A DNA stretch of 8,199 nucleotides from Tannerella sp. (GTDB lineage Bacteria > Bacteroidota > Bacteroidia > Bacteroidales > Tannerellaceae), in NCBI GenBank assembly GCA_031275525.1, contig JAISOP010000036.1, forward strand, positions 1 to 8,199, given 5' to 3'. The first letter of the stretch is position 1. Every line of letters begins with the position of its first letter. Under the pieces are notes generated by a model, which searched no databases, was not told the DNA's origin, and saw only the letters and a list, made by a program, of their open reading frames with translations. Of the stretch, positions 1 to 5,908 are shown one piece after another. Made by a program: the position numbers and the translations under genes.

Positions 1-30
1 GTTTAATTAATACGTCTTTTGCGGACCTCA

Positions 31-61
31 CAAAAGTAGGTATATTATTTCTCTCAAACAA
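31..61 (-). promoter_or_regulatory. Probable leftward Bacteroidota-type promoter
   Basis: Read on the minus strand there is TTG (61-59), a 20-bp gap, and TACTTTTG (38-31), which fits the Bacteroidota primary sigma pattern TTG-N19-21-TAnnTTTG. Transcription would start near position 24 and run left out of the window, so the neighbouring gene is probably divergent. This rests on motif and spacing only, since no coding sequence for it is visible here. Confidence 0.45.
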
Positions 62-104
62 AATATATTTTCGCCAAATAAATTACCATAATTGAATCTC
101 TAAA

Positions 105-155
105 AAACCCCAAAATCAAGGCTTGCGACGGAGCGTAGCGCGGCGTTTGGGGTTT
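105..155. repeat. Long-loop inverted repeat, 10-bp perfect arms
   Basis: AAACCCCAAA (105-114) is perfectly complementary to TTTGGGGTTT (146-155) across a GC-rich 31-base loop. On the minus strand the second arm runs into six T residues, so it has the form of an intrinsic terminator for leftward transcription. No leftward gene lies to its right, so a dispersed repeat or a remnant of one is also possible. Confidence 0.55.
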
Positions 156-174
156 CCGCAGGTTCCTTGAACGT

Positions 175-236
175 TATCCGCGAATTTACGCGAATGCACG
201 CGAATAAATCATTCGCGGATATGCGCGTACATTCGC
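175..236. repeat. Phased CGCGAAT direct repeats within a palindromic cluster
   Basis: CGCGAAT occurs three times at exactly 10-bp steps (179-185, 189-195, 199-205), each followed by two variable bases and A. The inverse ATTCGCG follows at 211-217. TATCCGCGAAT (175-185) pairs perfectly over 11 bp with ATTCGCGGATA (211-221). A further near-palindrome joins CGCGAATGCACGCG (189-202) with CGCGTACATTCGC (224-236). The structure suits a REP-like interspersed repeat or, less likely, a multi-site operator. It lies about 200 bp upstream of the promoter at 434-465, which is far for direct repression. Confidence 0.65.
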
Positions 237-268
237 AGACCAATCAAACAGGAGGCTCCGCCTTCGCG

Positions 269-344
269 ACCGGCAGGGAAAGATACATGAAGCGTGCAAC
301 GCCCCATCCCCTGCGGGTGCCCTTCCCTGCTCCGCAGAACCGGT
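269..344. repeat. Imperfect inverted repeat
   Basis: GCAGGGAA (273-280) is complementary to TTCCCTGC (323-330). The arms extend outward with ACCGG (269-273) against CCGGT (340-344), leaving a bulge on the right side. The 42-base loop is GC-rich. With the two preceding palindromes it fills most of 100-350 with foldable sequence. From 345 to about 430 I see nothing specific. Confidence 0.45.
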
Positions 345-433
345 CATGCACAAAACTATACCGCGTAAAATATAAACACGGAACTACAGATCATACGGAG
401 ATTATTCTCTAATGAAAAAATCCGCCGGTTTGA

Positions 434-465
434 TTTTGCGCTTCGGGAATGAATTTGTAATTTTG
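434..465 (+). promoter_or_regulatory. Promoter of the sigma-54 activator-lptE-secG operon
   Basis: TTTTG at 434-438 supplies the -33 TTG (436-438), followed by a 19-bp gap and TAATTTTG (458-465), an exact TAnnTTTG box. Transcription would start near 471, leaving a leader of about 22 bases before the ATG at 494. Motif, spacing and position agree, which makes this one of the two clearest promoters in the window. Confidence 0.65.
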
Positions 466-493
466 TCAGGCAGAAGAAAAATTATCCGGCATT

Positions 494-1678
494 ATGACAG
501 GAACGAAAGATATACAGCAAGTCAAGCAGCGTTTTGGGATTATAGGAAATCATCCTGGACTGAACAGGGCGATTGATGTCGCTCTTCAGGTTGCATCTAC
601 CGACTTATCCGTGCTCATCACGGGCGAAAGCGGTGTTGGGAAAGAAGTCTTTCCCCAAATCATCCATCAGAACAGTTTGCGCAAGCACGGCCCGTACATT
701 GCGGTCAACTGCGGCGCTATTCCCGAAGGAACGATAGACTCCGAACTGTTCGGACACGAGAAAGGCTCGTTCACCGGAGCGCTGGCCGATCGGAAAGGCT
801 ATTTCGAGGGAGCGGACGGGGGTACGATTTTTATGGACGAGGTGGGCGAATTGCCCGTACCCACGCAGGCACGCCTGCTCCGCGTGCTGGAAAGCGGGGA
901 ATTCATCAAAGTCGGTTCCTCCAAAGTACAGAAAACCAACGTGCGGATTGTCGCGGCCACCAACGTGAACCTTCGCGAAGCGGTCATGCGCCAGAAGTTT
1001 CGCGAAGACCTGTACTACCGCCTCAGTACGGTGCCGATAGAGATTCCGCCCCTGCGCGAACGCGCGGAGGATACCTTACTGTTGTTCCGCAAGTTTGCGA
1101 GCGACTGCGCGGAAAAATACCACATGCCGGCCATTCACCTGGACGACGACGCCCGCGGGCTGTTATTGGGCTACCGCTGGCCGGGAAACGTCCGCGAACT
1201 GAAGAACGTGACCGAACGGATTTCCGTGATTGAACGCGACCGAACCATTACCGCCGAAGAAATGCGGGCGTATCTCCCCAATCTGGAAATGGAAAAATTG
1301 CCGGCCTTGATAAACCGGGACAACGAACAGAAGATATTCGGCAACGAACGGGAAATTCTTTACCAGGTGCTTTTCGATATGAAAAAGGACATGAATGACC
1401 TGAAGAAATTAGTACACGAAGTGATGAACGGCAAGGCCATGCCTCCGTCCGTTGCGATAGACGAGGAAAGCGATGACTATCTGCATTCGTTTCGGCCGAT
1501 GTCTTCCATTCAGGAGATAGAAACGGTCGAGGAGTCGCTGGCGCTGGACGACGTGGAAAAGGAAATGATACGCAAGGCGCTGGAAAAGCATCACGGACGA
1601 CGGAAAGCGGCTGCTACCGAACTTAAAATCTCGGAACGTACGCTCTACCGGAAAATCAAGGAATATGGGCTGGACTGA
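494..1678 (+). CDS. Sigma-54-dependent transcription activator without a sensory domain
   Basis: This 394-residue bacterial enhancer-binding protein uses ATP hydrolysis to remodel sigma-54 RNA polymerase into open complexes. The AAA+ domain starts almost at once, about residue 15. Visible motifs are Walker A GESGVGKE (44-51), the sigma-54-contacting loop GSFTGA (91-96, a variant of GAFTGA that keeps F and T), Walker B with D115-E116, the arginine-rich YRLSTVPIEIPPLRER segment (175-190), and WPGNVREL (229-236). A linker at about 262-345 precedes a Fis-type helix-turn-helix at about 349-392. No receiver, PAS or GAF domain is present, so activity is presumably set by abundance or by a partner protein. 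The ATG at 494 lies about 22 bases after the predicted transcription start. The 3' end overlaps lptE by 14 bp, which suggests translational coupling. Its target promoters are not visible here: I found no -24/-12 GG-GC element in the intergenic regions. Confidence 0.92.
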   Translation: MTGTKDIQQVKQRFGIIGNHPGLNRAIDVALQVASTDLSVLITGESGVGKEVFPQIIHQNSLRKHGPYIAVNCGAIPEGTIDSELFGHEKGSFTGALADRKGYFEGADGGTIFMDEVGELPVPTQARLLRVLESGEFIKVGSSKVQKTNVRIVAATNVNLREAVMRQKFREDLYYRLSTVPIEIPPLRERAEDTLLLFRKFASDCAEKYHMPAIHLDDDARGLLLGYRWPGNVRELKNVTERISVIERDRTITAEEMRAYLPNLEMEKLPALINRDNEQKIFGNEREILYQVLFDMKKDMNDLKKLVHEVMNGKAMPPSVAIDEESDDYLHSFRPMSSIQEIETVEESLALDDVEKEMIRKALEKHHGRRKAAATELKISERTLYRKIKEYGLD

Positions 1679-2192
1679 ATCACGCAGAAAAAAACTCGGG
1701 CTGGCCGGCTGGCTGCTGCTGGCCGGGTTGGTATCCTGTTCAATATCCTATAAGTTTAACGGGGCATCCATTGACTACACGCAAGTGAAGTCCATTTCCA
1801 TCAGCGATTTCCCCAACATGGCGCCACTGGTTTATCCGCCGTTGGCGCAGCGGTTTACCGACGAGTTGAAAGACAAATATATCCGCCAGACACGCCTGCA
1901 GGTACTGCGCGAAAACGGGACGCTGAGCCTGGAAGGGGAAATTACGAGCTACGAACTCACGCCCCAGGCCGTAAAAGAAGATGCTTATGCCTCCATGACC
2001 CGCCTGACTATCACCGTCCGGGTACGTTATTCAAACCAGGTCAATCCGGATGAAGATTTCGAGCAGAACTTTTCGGCTTACCGGGAATTTTCCAATACCA
2101 GTACGATTGACCAGGTGCAGGATGACCTTTGCGCCGAAATCGTGAAGGAACTGGTTGATATGATTTATAATGCAACCGTAGCTACCTGGTGA
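1665..2192 (+). CDS. lptE: LptE-family outer-membrane LPS assembly lipoprotein
   Basis: The 175-residue product matches the Bacteroidota LptE family. LptE sits inside the LptD barrel in the outer membrane and helps place lipopolysaccharide on the cell surface. The N-terminus has basic residues (RRKK, 7-10), a hydrophobic stretch (11-22) and the lipobox LVSC, with C25 as the acylated cysteine. The residues after it (SISYK) lack the acidic export signal of surface lipoproteins, so it should face the periplasm, as LptE does. The conserved body has alternating beta strands (GTLSLEGEITSYEL, then RLTITVRVRY) and a C-terminal amphipathic helix (DDLCAEIVKELVDMIYN). The ATG lies inside the end of the activator gene (14-bp overlap). 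The stop codon overlaps or abuts the next gene. LptE is poorly conserved in sequence, so the name rests on the lipobox, the length and this recognised neighbourhood. Confidence 0.85.
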   Translation: MGWTESRRKKLGLAGWLLLAGLVSCSISYKFNGASIDYTQVKSISISDFPNMAPLVYPPLAQRFTDELKDKYIRQTRLQVLRENGTLSLEGEITSYELTPQAVKEDAYASMTRLTITVRVRYSNQVNPDEDFEQNFSAYREFSNTSTIDQVQDDLCAEIVKELVDMIYNATVATW

Positions 2193-2194
2193 TC

Positions 2195-2962
2195 ATGACT
2201 TGTGCGGAATTATACCGGCTGATGGAGAATCCGGCGCTGCTCTCGGAAAAGACCTTGCCCGACTTGAAGCAATTGACGGAAGATTTTCCGTATTTCTCCG
2301 CCGCGCGGATGCTTTACCTGAAAAATCTGGCGCTGACGGAAGACTTGCGTTTGAAAATAGATTTGAAAAAGATGGCGATCCACGTCCCCGACCGGCTGCA
2401 ATTGTTTCTGCTGCTTGAGGGCGACCGCTACAGGACTCCGGTCACGCCGCCGAAGCCGGAAACCAAAAGTCCTGGCCGGACGTTTGAGTTGGTGGAGAAA
2501 TTCCTGTCGGAAAAAGGGCTTTCGGAAAACCGCACCTCCGGTACGCCGGCTTTTGCGCCCGCCTCTACCATCGACTATACCTACTGGCTGTTGACCGAGC
2601 ATCCGCAGGCGGACGACGCAGGCGCCCAATTGCACCGCCAGGAATTGATCGATTCGTTTCTCGAAAACGAGGACGTCCATGTGGGTCGTCGTCGTCCGGT
2701 CAGCGAACCGGCCCAGCCTTCCGAAAACCTCGGAGAAGCAAAACCGGAACCGGAGTTAACCGCTTCGACCGCACCGGAAACCGCCTCGCCGGAAACTTCT
2801 TATTTTACTGAAACATTGTCGTATATATACATACGTCAGAAGCGTTACGAAAAGGCGTTGGAAATAATTAAAAGTTTAAGTTTGAAATATCCGGAAAAAA
2901 GCGCTTACTTTGCTGCCCAAATTCGATTTCTCGAAAAATTGATTATTTATACTAAGTCGTAA
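2195..2962 (+). CDS. Conserved hypothetical protein with C-terminal TPR-like segment
   Basis: I do not recognise a function. The 255-residue product has no signal peptide or membrane segment and is probably cytoplasmic. An alpha-helical N-terminal domain (about 1-78, including FPYFSAARMLYLKNLAL and VPDRLQLFLLLEGDRY) is followed by a low-complexity linker rich in Pro, Glu, Ala and Thr (about 79-200). The C-terminal module (about 203-250) contains YFTETLSYIYIRQKRYEKAL and ends in AAQIRFLEKLI, resembling one and a half tetratricopeptide repeats. That suggests a protein-binding adaptor. I chose the ATG at 2195; GTG at 2189 is equally possible and would give the classic GTGA overlap with the lptE stop. 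Only 4 bases separate its stop from secG. I recall the same helical-linker-TPR arrangement between lptE and secG in other Bacteroidales, but could not check it. Confidence 0.85.
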   Translation: MTCAELYRLMENPALLSEKTLPDLKQLTEDFPYFSAARMLYLKNLALTEDLRLKIDLKKMAIHVPDRLQLFLLLEGDRYRTPVTPPKPETKSPGRTFELVEKFLSEKGLSENRTSGTPAFAPASTIDYTYWLLTEHPQADDAGAQLHRQELIDSFLENEDVHVGRRRPVSEPAQPSENLGEAKPEPELTASTAPETASPETSYFTETLSYIYIRQKRYEKALEIIKSLSLKYPEKSAYFAAQIRFLEKLIIYTKS

Positions 2963-2966
2963 AGAT

Positions 2967-3344
2967 ATGTACGTGTTCTTTTCTATTTTAATTTTGATCG
3001 CATCGATATTTTTAATATTGATCGTGCTGGTACAAAACTCCAAGGGAGGTGGTTTGGCTTCCGGTTTTTCCTCATCGAACCAGTATATGGGGGTTCGCAA
3101 GACAACCGATTTCCTGGAGAAAGCAACCTGGGGACTGGCAGGAGGAGTGGCCTTCTTTTGCATCGTCATCACGTCGGTTTTGCCCCGTCGCGAGGCCGGT
3201 ACCCAGTCTCAGTCCGAGATGCATCAGCAGGTAAATGACGCGGTGATGGTAGATCCGAATCTATTGAATAATCCCGATTTCGGAACGGCTCAACCGGATG
3301 CTGCACCCGCGTCCGCCACGCCTCAGCAGCCAAGCGAGGAATAA
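2967..3344 (+). CDS. secG: Preprotein translocase subunit SecG
   Basis: SecG is the small auxiliary subunit of the inner-membrane SecYEG channel and assists SecA-driven protein export. The 125-residue product has two membrane helices (about 2-22 and 53-72) joined by the cytoplasmic loop with the family signature LVQNSKGGGLASGF (21-34). The pattern of Gly-rich loop followed by FLEKATW and a second helix is typical of SecG. A tail of about 50 residues (73-125), rich in Gln, Pro, Ala and acidic residues, extends beyond the second helix and looks disordered. The gene is the last of the four-gene operon, with its ATG 4 bases after the preceding stop, and is followed by an intrinsic terminator. Confidence 0.95.
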   Translation: MYVFFSILILIASIFLILIVLVQNSKGGGLASGFSSSNQYMGVRKTTDFLEKATWGLAGGVAFFCIVITSVLPRREAGTQSQSEMHQQVNDAVMVDPNLLNNPDFGTAQPDAAPASATPQQPSEE

Positions 3345-3361
3345 TAATTGCGTTGCGTTTT

Positions 3362-3382
3362 CGCGGCACGCTTTCGGCCGCG
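3362..3382 (+). repeat. Small GC-rich hairpin after secG
   Basis: CGCGGC (3362-3367) pairs with GCCGCG (3377-3382) around a 9-base loop, starting 17 bases after the secG stop. No T-tract follows, so it is more likely an mRNA 3'-end stabiliser or pause site than a terminator. Confidence 0.4.
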
Positions 3383-3408
3383 GGTCCCGTCAAGGGCAAA
3401 TAAATTTA

Positions 3409-3455
3409 TCCGGCAGCACAGGCATCACAAGATATGCCGTACTGCCGGAATTTTT
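3409..3455 (+). terminator. Intrinsic terminator of the secG operon
   Basis: TCCGGCAG (3409-3416) pairs with CTGCCGGA (3442-3449). An inner stem GGCAT/ATGCC (3421-3425 with 3434-3438) closes on an 8-base loop. AATTTTTA follows directly, giving five T residues at 3451-3455. Hairpin plus T-tract on the strand of secG, about 65 bases after its stop, supports rho-independent termination. Confidence 0.7.
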
Positions 3456-3521
3456 ATGCGCTTTCGGACAAAACGGTCTTTTGCCCGGAGATGAACTTCT
3501 TTAAATGCTGCATTAAACTCC

Positions 3522-3559
3522 AATGGAGAATGAATCATAAAACCTATTCATTCTCCATT
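3522..3559. terminator. Bidirectional hairpin between convergent genes
   Basis: AATGGAGAATGAAT (3522-3535) and ATTCATTCTCCATT (3546-3559) are perfectly complementary over 14 bp with a 10-base loop. The hairpin ends one base before the stop of the leftward protease gene and lies downstream of secG, so it can separate the two converging transcripts. T-tracts are weak on both sides, so it may act mainly as a 3'-end stabiliser. Confidence 0.6.
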
Positions 3560-3560
3560 C

Positions 3561-4676
3561 TTATTCGTAAACGGCTTTATACCATTCCAGCCGCTTGTAC
3601 CATTCATTCAATTGGGTCAATGGCGCCTGACGCGGATAGACCGACAGCCCAGAGAAATGCGTCACGGGAATAGGGCCTATGTTTGAAGAATAAGTCTCTG
3701 CCGTCGTATATTTACCCGTAACCGTTTGCTCCATACAGGCCGTAAAACGGGCATATTGCTCCCCGGTTGCGATCCGGCCGATCACGTCGTCAAAATCATA
3801 CAGTTTCGTTGACGCGGTTCGCAGGTTGGTCAATACCTGCCAGTCCGGATAGGGAGGCGAAAAAACAGCCTTGTCGCCCGCCTCCGCCATGATTTCCCGC
3901 ATGACGGCTGCCAGGGCTTCCAGCCCGTCGGTTTTTGTGATGGAAATGTTGCCGTAGGGATAACTAAACTCATTCTGATAGAAGTCGTAAAAGTTTTTAA
4001 TGACGTTCTCAAGATCGGCTTCCTTCGTGAACAGATACGGAAGCGTCAGGTGATGCGGAAATCCGTAGGTCATGGTTTCGGAGGGCGAAGCGACGATGTA
4101 ATGGGTCTTGTTGCGCAACTCGTAGGCACACTCGATGGCAGCCATGCTACAGGCATCGAAAATCACAAAGTCAAACAGATGGTCGGGCAATGCGGCTGCC
4201 AGGTCGTAGATTTCCATTTTCTTTCCGTTTTCCTCGCCGAAGGAACGCTGCCCGACACTCACGTTCGAGGGTAACCACGATGTGCCGTGACTGGAAAAAA
4301 GCAATCCGTAGCTTTTATTCGGATACATCTCGACTACCTCGTCGATCACCTCACGCAACGTGGCGGACGAAACGCCGCTCTTGTTCTCGTAATCCTTGAT
4401 GTGAAACCGGGCCACCACGCCGCCGGAGCCTTCCCGTTTTTCGAACAGTTCGGCCGAAGACTGATTCTTGGAATAAAAGACGATCAGTTTACCGCCTTTC
4501 AGGTTTTTAGCGGTCGCGACACGGATCATGTTATCAATATTTTGGTCCAGAAAACTCCCCAGATTACTGGCCACCATATATACCAATACCGTACGCCCTT
4601 CAACCAACCTTTCTTCCTTGCAGCAACCCGTCACGCTCAGCAGGAGAACAAGGAAATAAACAATCGTTCTTTTCAT
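3561..4676 (-). CDS. Clostripain (C11) family cysteine protease, lipoprotein
   Basis: This is a 371-residue lipoprotein of peptidase family C11 (clostripain, fragipain, PmC11), whose members cleave after Lys or Arg. From the ATG at 4676 it has a signal peptide (MKRTIVYFLVLLLSVTGC) with lipobox VTGC and C18 as the acylated cysteine. The next residues, C-K-E-E, resemble the lysine-acidic surface export signal of Bacteroidota lipoproteins, so it may face outward. The catalytic pair is H130 (FSSHGTSW) and C176 (FDACSMA). Their 46-residue spacing equals my memory of PmC11 H133 and C179. D174 matches the S1-pocket Asp that selects basic residues. R144 lies where PmC11 self-cleaves, by offset only. 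Met codons at 4685 and 4688 are alternative starts that would put extra residues before the Lys-Arg. It is transcribed alone, convergent with secG and divergent from tgt. Its substrate is unknown. Confidence 0.88.
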   Translation of the reverse strand: MKRTIVYFLVLLLSVTGCCKEERLVEGRTVLVYMVASNLGSFLDQNIDNMIRVATAKNLKGGKLIVFYSKNQSSAELFEKREGSGGVVARFHIKDYENKSGVSSATLREVIDEVVEMYPNKSYGLLFSSHGTSWLPSNVSVGQRSFGEENGKKMEIYDLAAALPDHLFDFVIFDACSMAAIECAYELRNKTHYIVASPSETMTYGFPHHLTLPYLFTKEADLENVIKNFYDFYQNEFSYPYGNISITKTDGLEALAAVMREIMAEAGDKAVFSPPYPDWQVLTNLRTASTKLYDFDDVIGRIATGEQYARFTACMEQTVTGKYTTAETYSSNIGPIPVTHFSGLSVYPRQAPLTQLNEWYKRLEWYKAVYE

Positions 4677-4707
4677 CAATATCATCATTTTAAACGTAAA
4701 TACCCGG

Positions 4708-4715
4708 CAAAGATA
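4708..4715 (-). promoter_or_regulatory. -7 promoter box of the C11 protease gene
   Basis: TATCTTTG on the minus strand (4715-4708) is an exact TAnnTTTG box, placing the transcription start near 4701 and 13-25 bases before the candidate start codons. No TTG is visible at the expected -33 distance (about 4735-4738), so the promoter is weak or needs an activator. That upstream region overlaps the tgt promoter on the other strand. Confidence 0.45.
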
Positions 4716-4730
4716 GTCTAAATATTTGAG

Positions 4731-4761
4731 TTGCCTGTTTCATATTCCTGTCGTACCTTTG
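4731..4761 (+). promoter_or_regulatory. Promoter of tgt and the LptF/G permease
   Basis: TTG (4731-4733), a 20-bp gap and TACCTTTG (4754-4761) match the Bacteroidota consensus in sequence and spacing. The transcription start would be about 4766-4769, only about 10 bases before the GTG start of tgt. Confidence 0.7.
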
Positions 4762-4777
4762 CGGCAAACTTAGCAAG

Positions 4778-5908
4778 GTGAAATTCGAAATCTTACAAGC
4801 GGATATCCACTCCCAGGCCCGGACGGGACGGATGACCACGGGGCACGGCGCCGTCGAGACGCCGGCCTTTATGCCCGTGGGTACGCAGGGCACGGTGAAA
4901 GCCGTCCACCGACGTGAACTCACGGACGAGGTCCGTGCACAAATCATCCTTGCCAACACCTATCACCTCTATCTCCGTCCCGGACAGGAAATCCTTGAAA
5001 AGGCAGGTGGACTGCACGGCTTTTCCGGCTGGCAGGGACCTATACTGACGGACAGCGGCGGCTTTCAGGTGTTTTCGCTGGCCGAAAACCGGAAGCTGAG
5101 CGAGGAAGGAGCAGAATTTCGTTCTCACATCGACGGCAGCAAACACTTTTTCTCGCCCGAAAAGGTGATGGACATCCAGCGCAGCATCGGCGCCGATATT
5201 CTCATGGCCTTCGACGAATGTTGCCCGGGCGACGCAGACCGTTCCTATGCGGCGCAATCGCTGCAACTGACCGAACGGTGGCTGGACCGCTGCCTCCGCC
5301 GGTTGGATGAAACGGTGCCCCGCTACGGCTACGAACAGTCGTTCTTCCCGATCGTGCAGGGATGCGTCTATCCGGAACTGCGGAGCCGGTCGGCCGAATA
5401 CGTGGCCTCCAAAGAGGCCGAGGGAAACGCCATCGGCGGCCTGGCGGTCGGCGAACCGACGGAAACGATGTATGACATGATCGAACTGGTCAACGGGATT
5501 CTGCCGAAGGACAAACCTCGCTACCTGATGGGCGTGGGCACGCCGGTCAACTTGCTTGAGGCCATCGCCCGCGGCGTGGACCTGTTCGACTGCATCATGC
5601 CTACGCGCAACGGACGCAACGGACAACTGTTCACGCGCTCAGGCACGGTGAACCTGCGCAACCGCAAATGGGCGGATGACTTTTCGCCGGTCGATCCGGA
5701 CGGACATGCGTTCGTTGACACCGCCTACAGCCGCGCTTACCTGCATCACCTCTTCAAATGCAACGAAATCCTGGGACTGCAAATCGCCTCCATCCACAAC
5801 CTCGCCTTCTATCACCGGCTGCTCGAGGAGGCTCGCGCCCACCTTGCCGCCGGCGATTTCACCGGATGGAAAAACGGAATGGTCAACCGGCTATCGCAAC
5901 GCTTGTGA
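4778..5908 (+). CDS. tgt: tRNA-guanine transglycosylase (Tgt)
   Basis: Tgt exchanges the wobble guanine (position 34) of tRNAs for Asn, Asp, His and Tyr with preQ1, a step in queuosine synthesis, in the cytoplasm. The 376-residue TIM-barrel protein aligns from its first residues (MKFE) with E. coli Tgt. D92 in LTDSGGFQVFS and the nucleophile D271 in LFDCIMPTRNGRNG are present. GGLAVGEP (220-227) carries the Ala-Val pair of bacterial preQ1-using enzymes. The zinc site is altered: the three cysteines of E. coli CxCxxC (302, 304, 307) become G309, A311 and D314, and only the histidine ligand H340 (SIHNL) remains. The start is GTG, fixed by family alignment and a predicted leader of about 10 bases. 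The stop overlaps the next gene by 4 bp. Confidence 0.95.
   Translation: MKFEILQADIHSQARTGRMTTGHGAVETPAFMPVGTQGTVKAVHRRELTDEVRAQIILANTYHLYLRPGQEILEKAGGLHGFSGWQGPILTDSGGFQVFSLAENRKLSEEGAEFRSHIDGSKHFFSPEKVMDIQRSIGADILMAFDECCPGDADRSYAAQSLQLTERWLDRCLRRLDETVPRYGYEQSFFPIVQGCVYPELRSRSAEYVASKEAEGNAIGGLAVGEPTETMYDMIELVNGILPKDKPRYLMGVGTPVNLLEAIARGVDLFDCIMPTRNGRNGQLFTRSGTVNLRNRKWADDFSPVDPDGHAFVDTAYSRAYLHHLFKCNEILGLQIASIHNLAFYHRLLEEARAHLAAGDFTGWKNGMVNRLSQRL

Noticed and set aside
179..236. CRISPR-like array
   Set aside because: Units are only 7 bp at 10-bp steps with no spacers, and no cas genes are nearby.
167..412. 81-codon open frame with a TTG start
   Set aside because: It runs through the hairpins and 10-bp repeats, its composition is unlike neighbouring proteins, and no promoter or family resemblance supports it.
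412..576. Short frame starting MKKSAGLILRFGNEF across the first promoter
   Set aside because: It overlaps the promoter at 434-465 and the start of the activator in another frame, and shows no family features.
2210..2680. Leftward open frame opposite the TPR-like gene
   Set aside because: Antisense shadow of a supported gene; no recognisable domains.
4762..4777. preQ1 riboswitch upstream of tgt
   Set aside because: The predicted leader is only about 10 bases, too short for any preQ1 aptamer.
4793..5626. 277-codon leftward open frame opposite tgt
   Set aside because: Tgt is unambiguous on the other strand; the frame is open because of codon bias and its product is His/Arg/Val-rich without domains.
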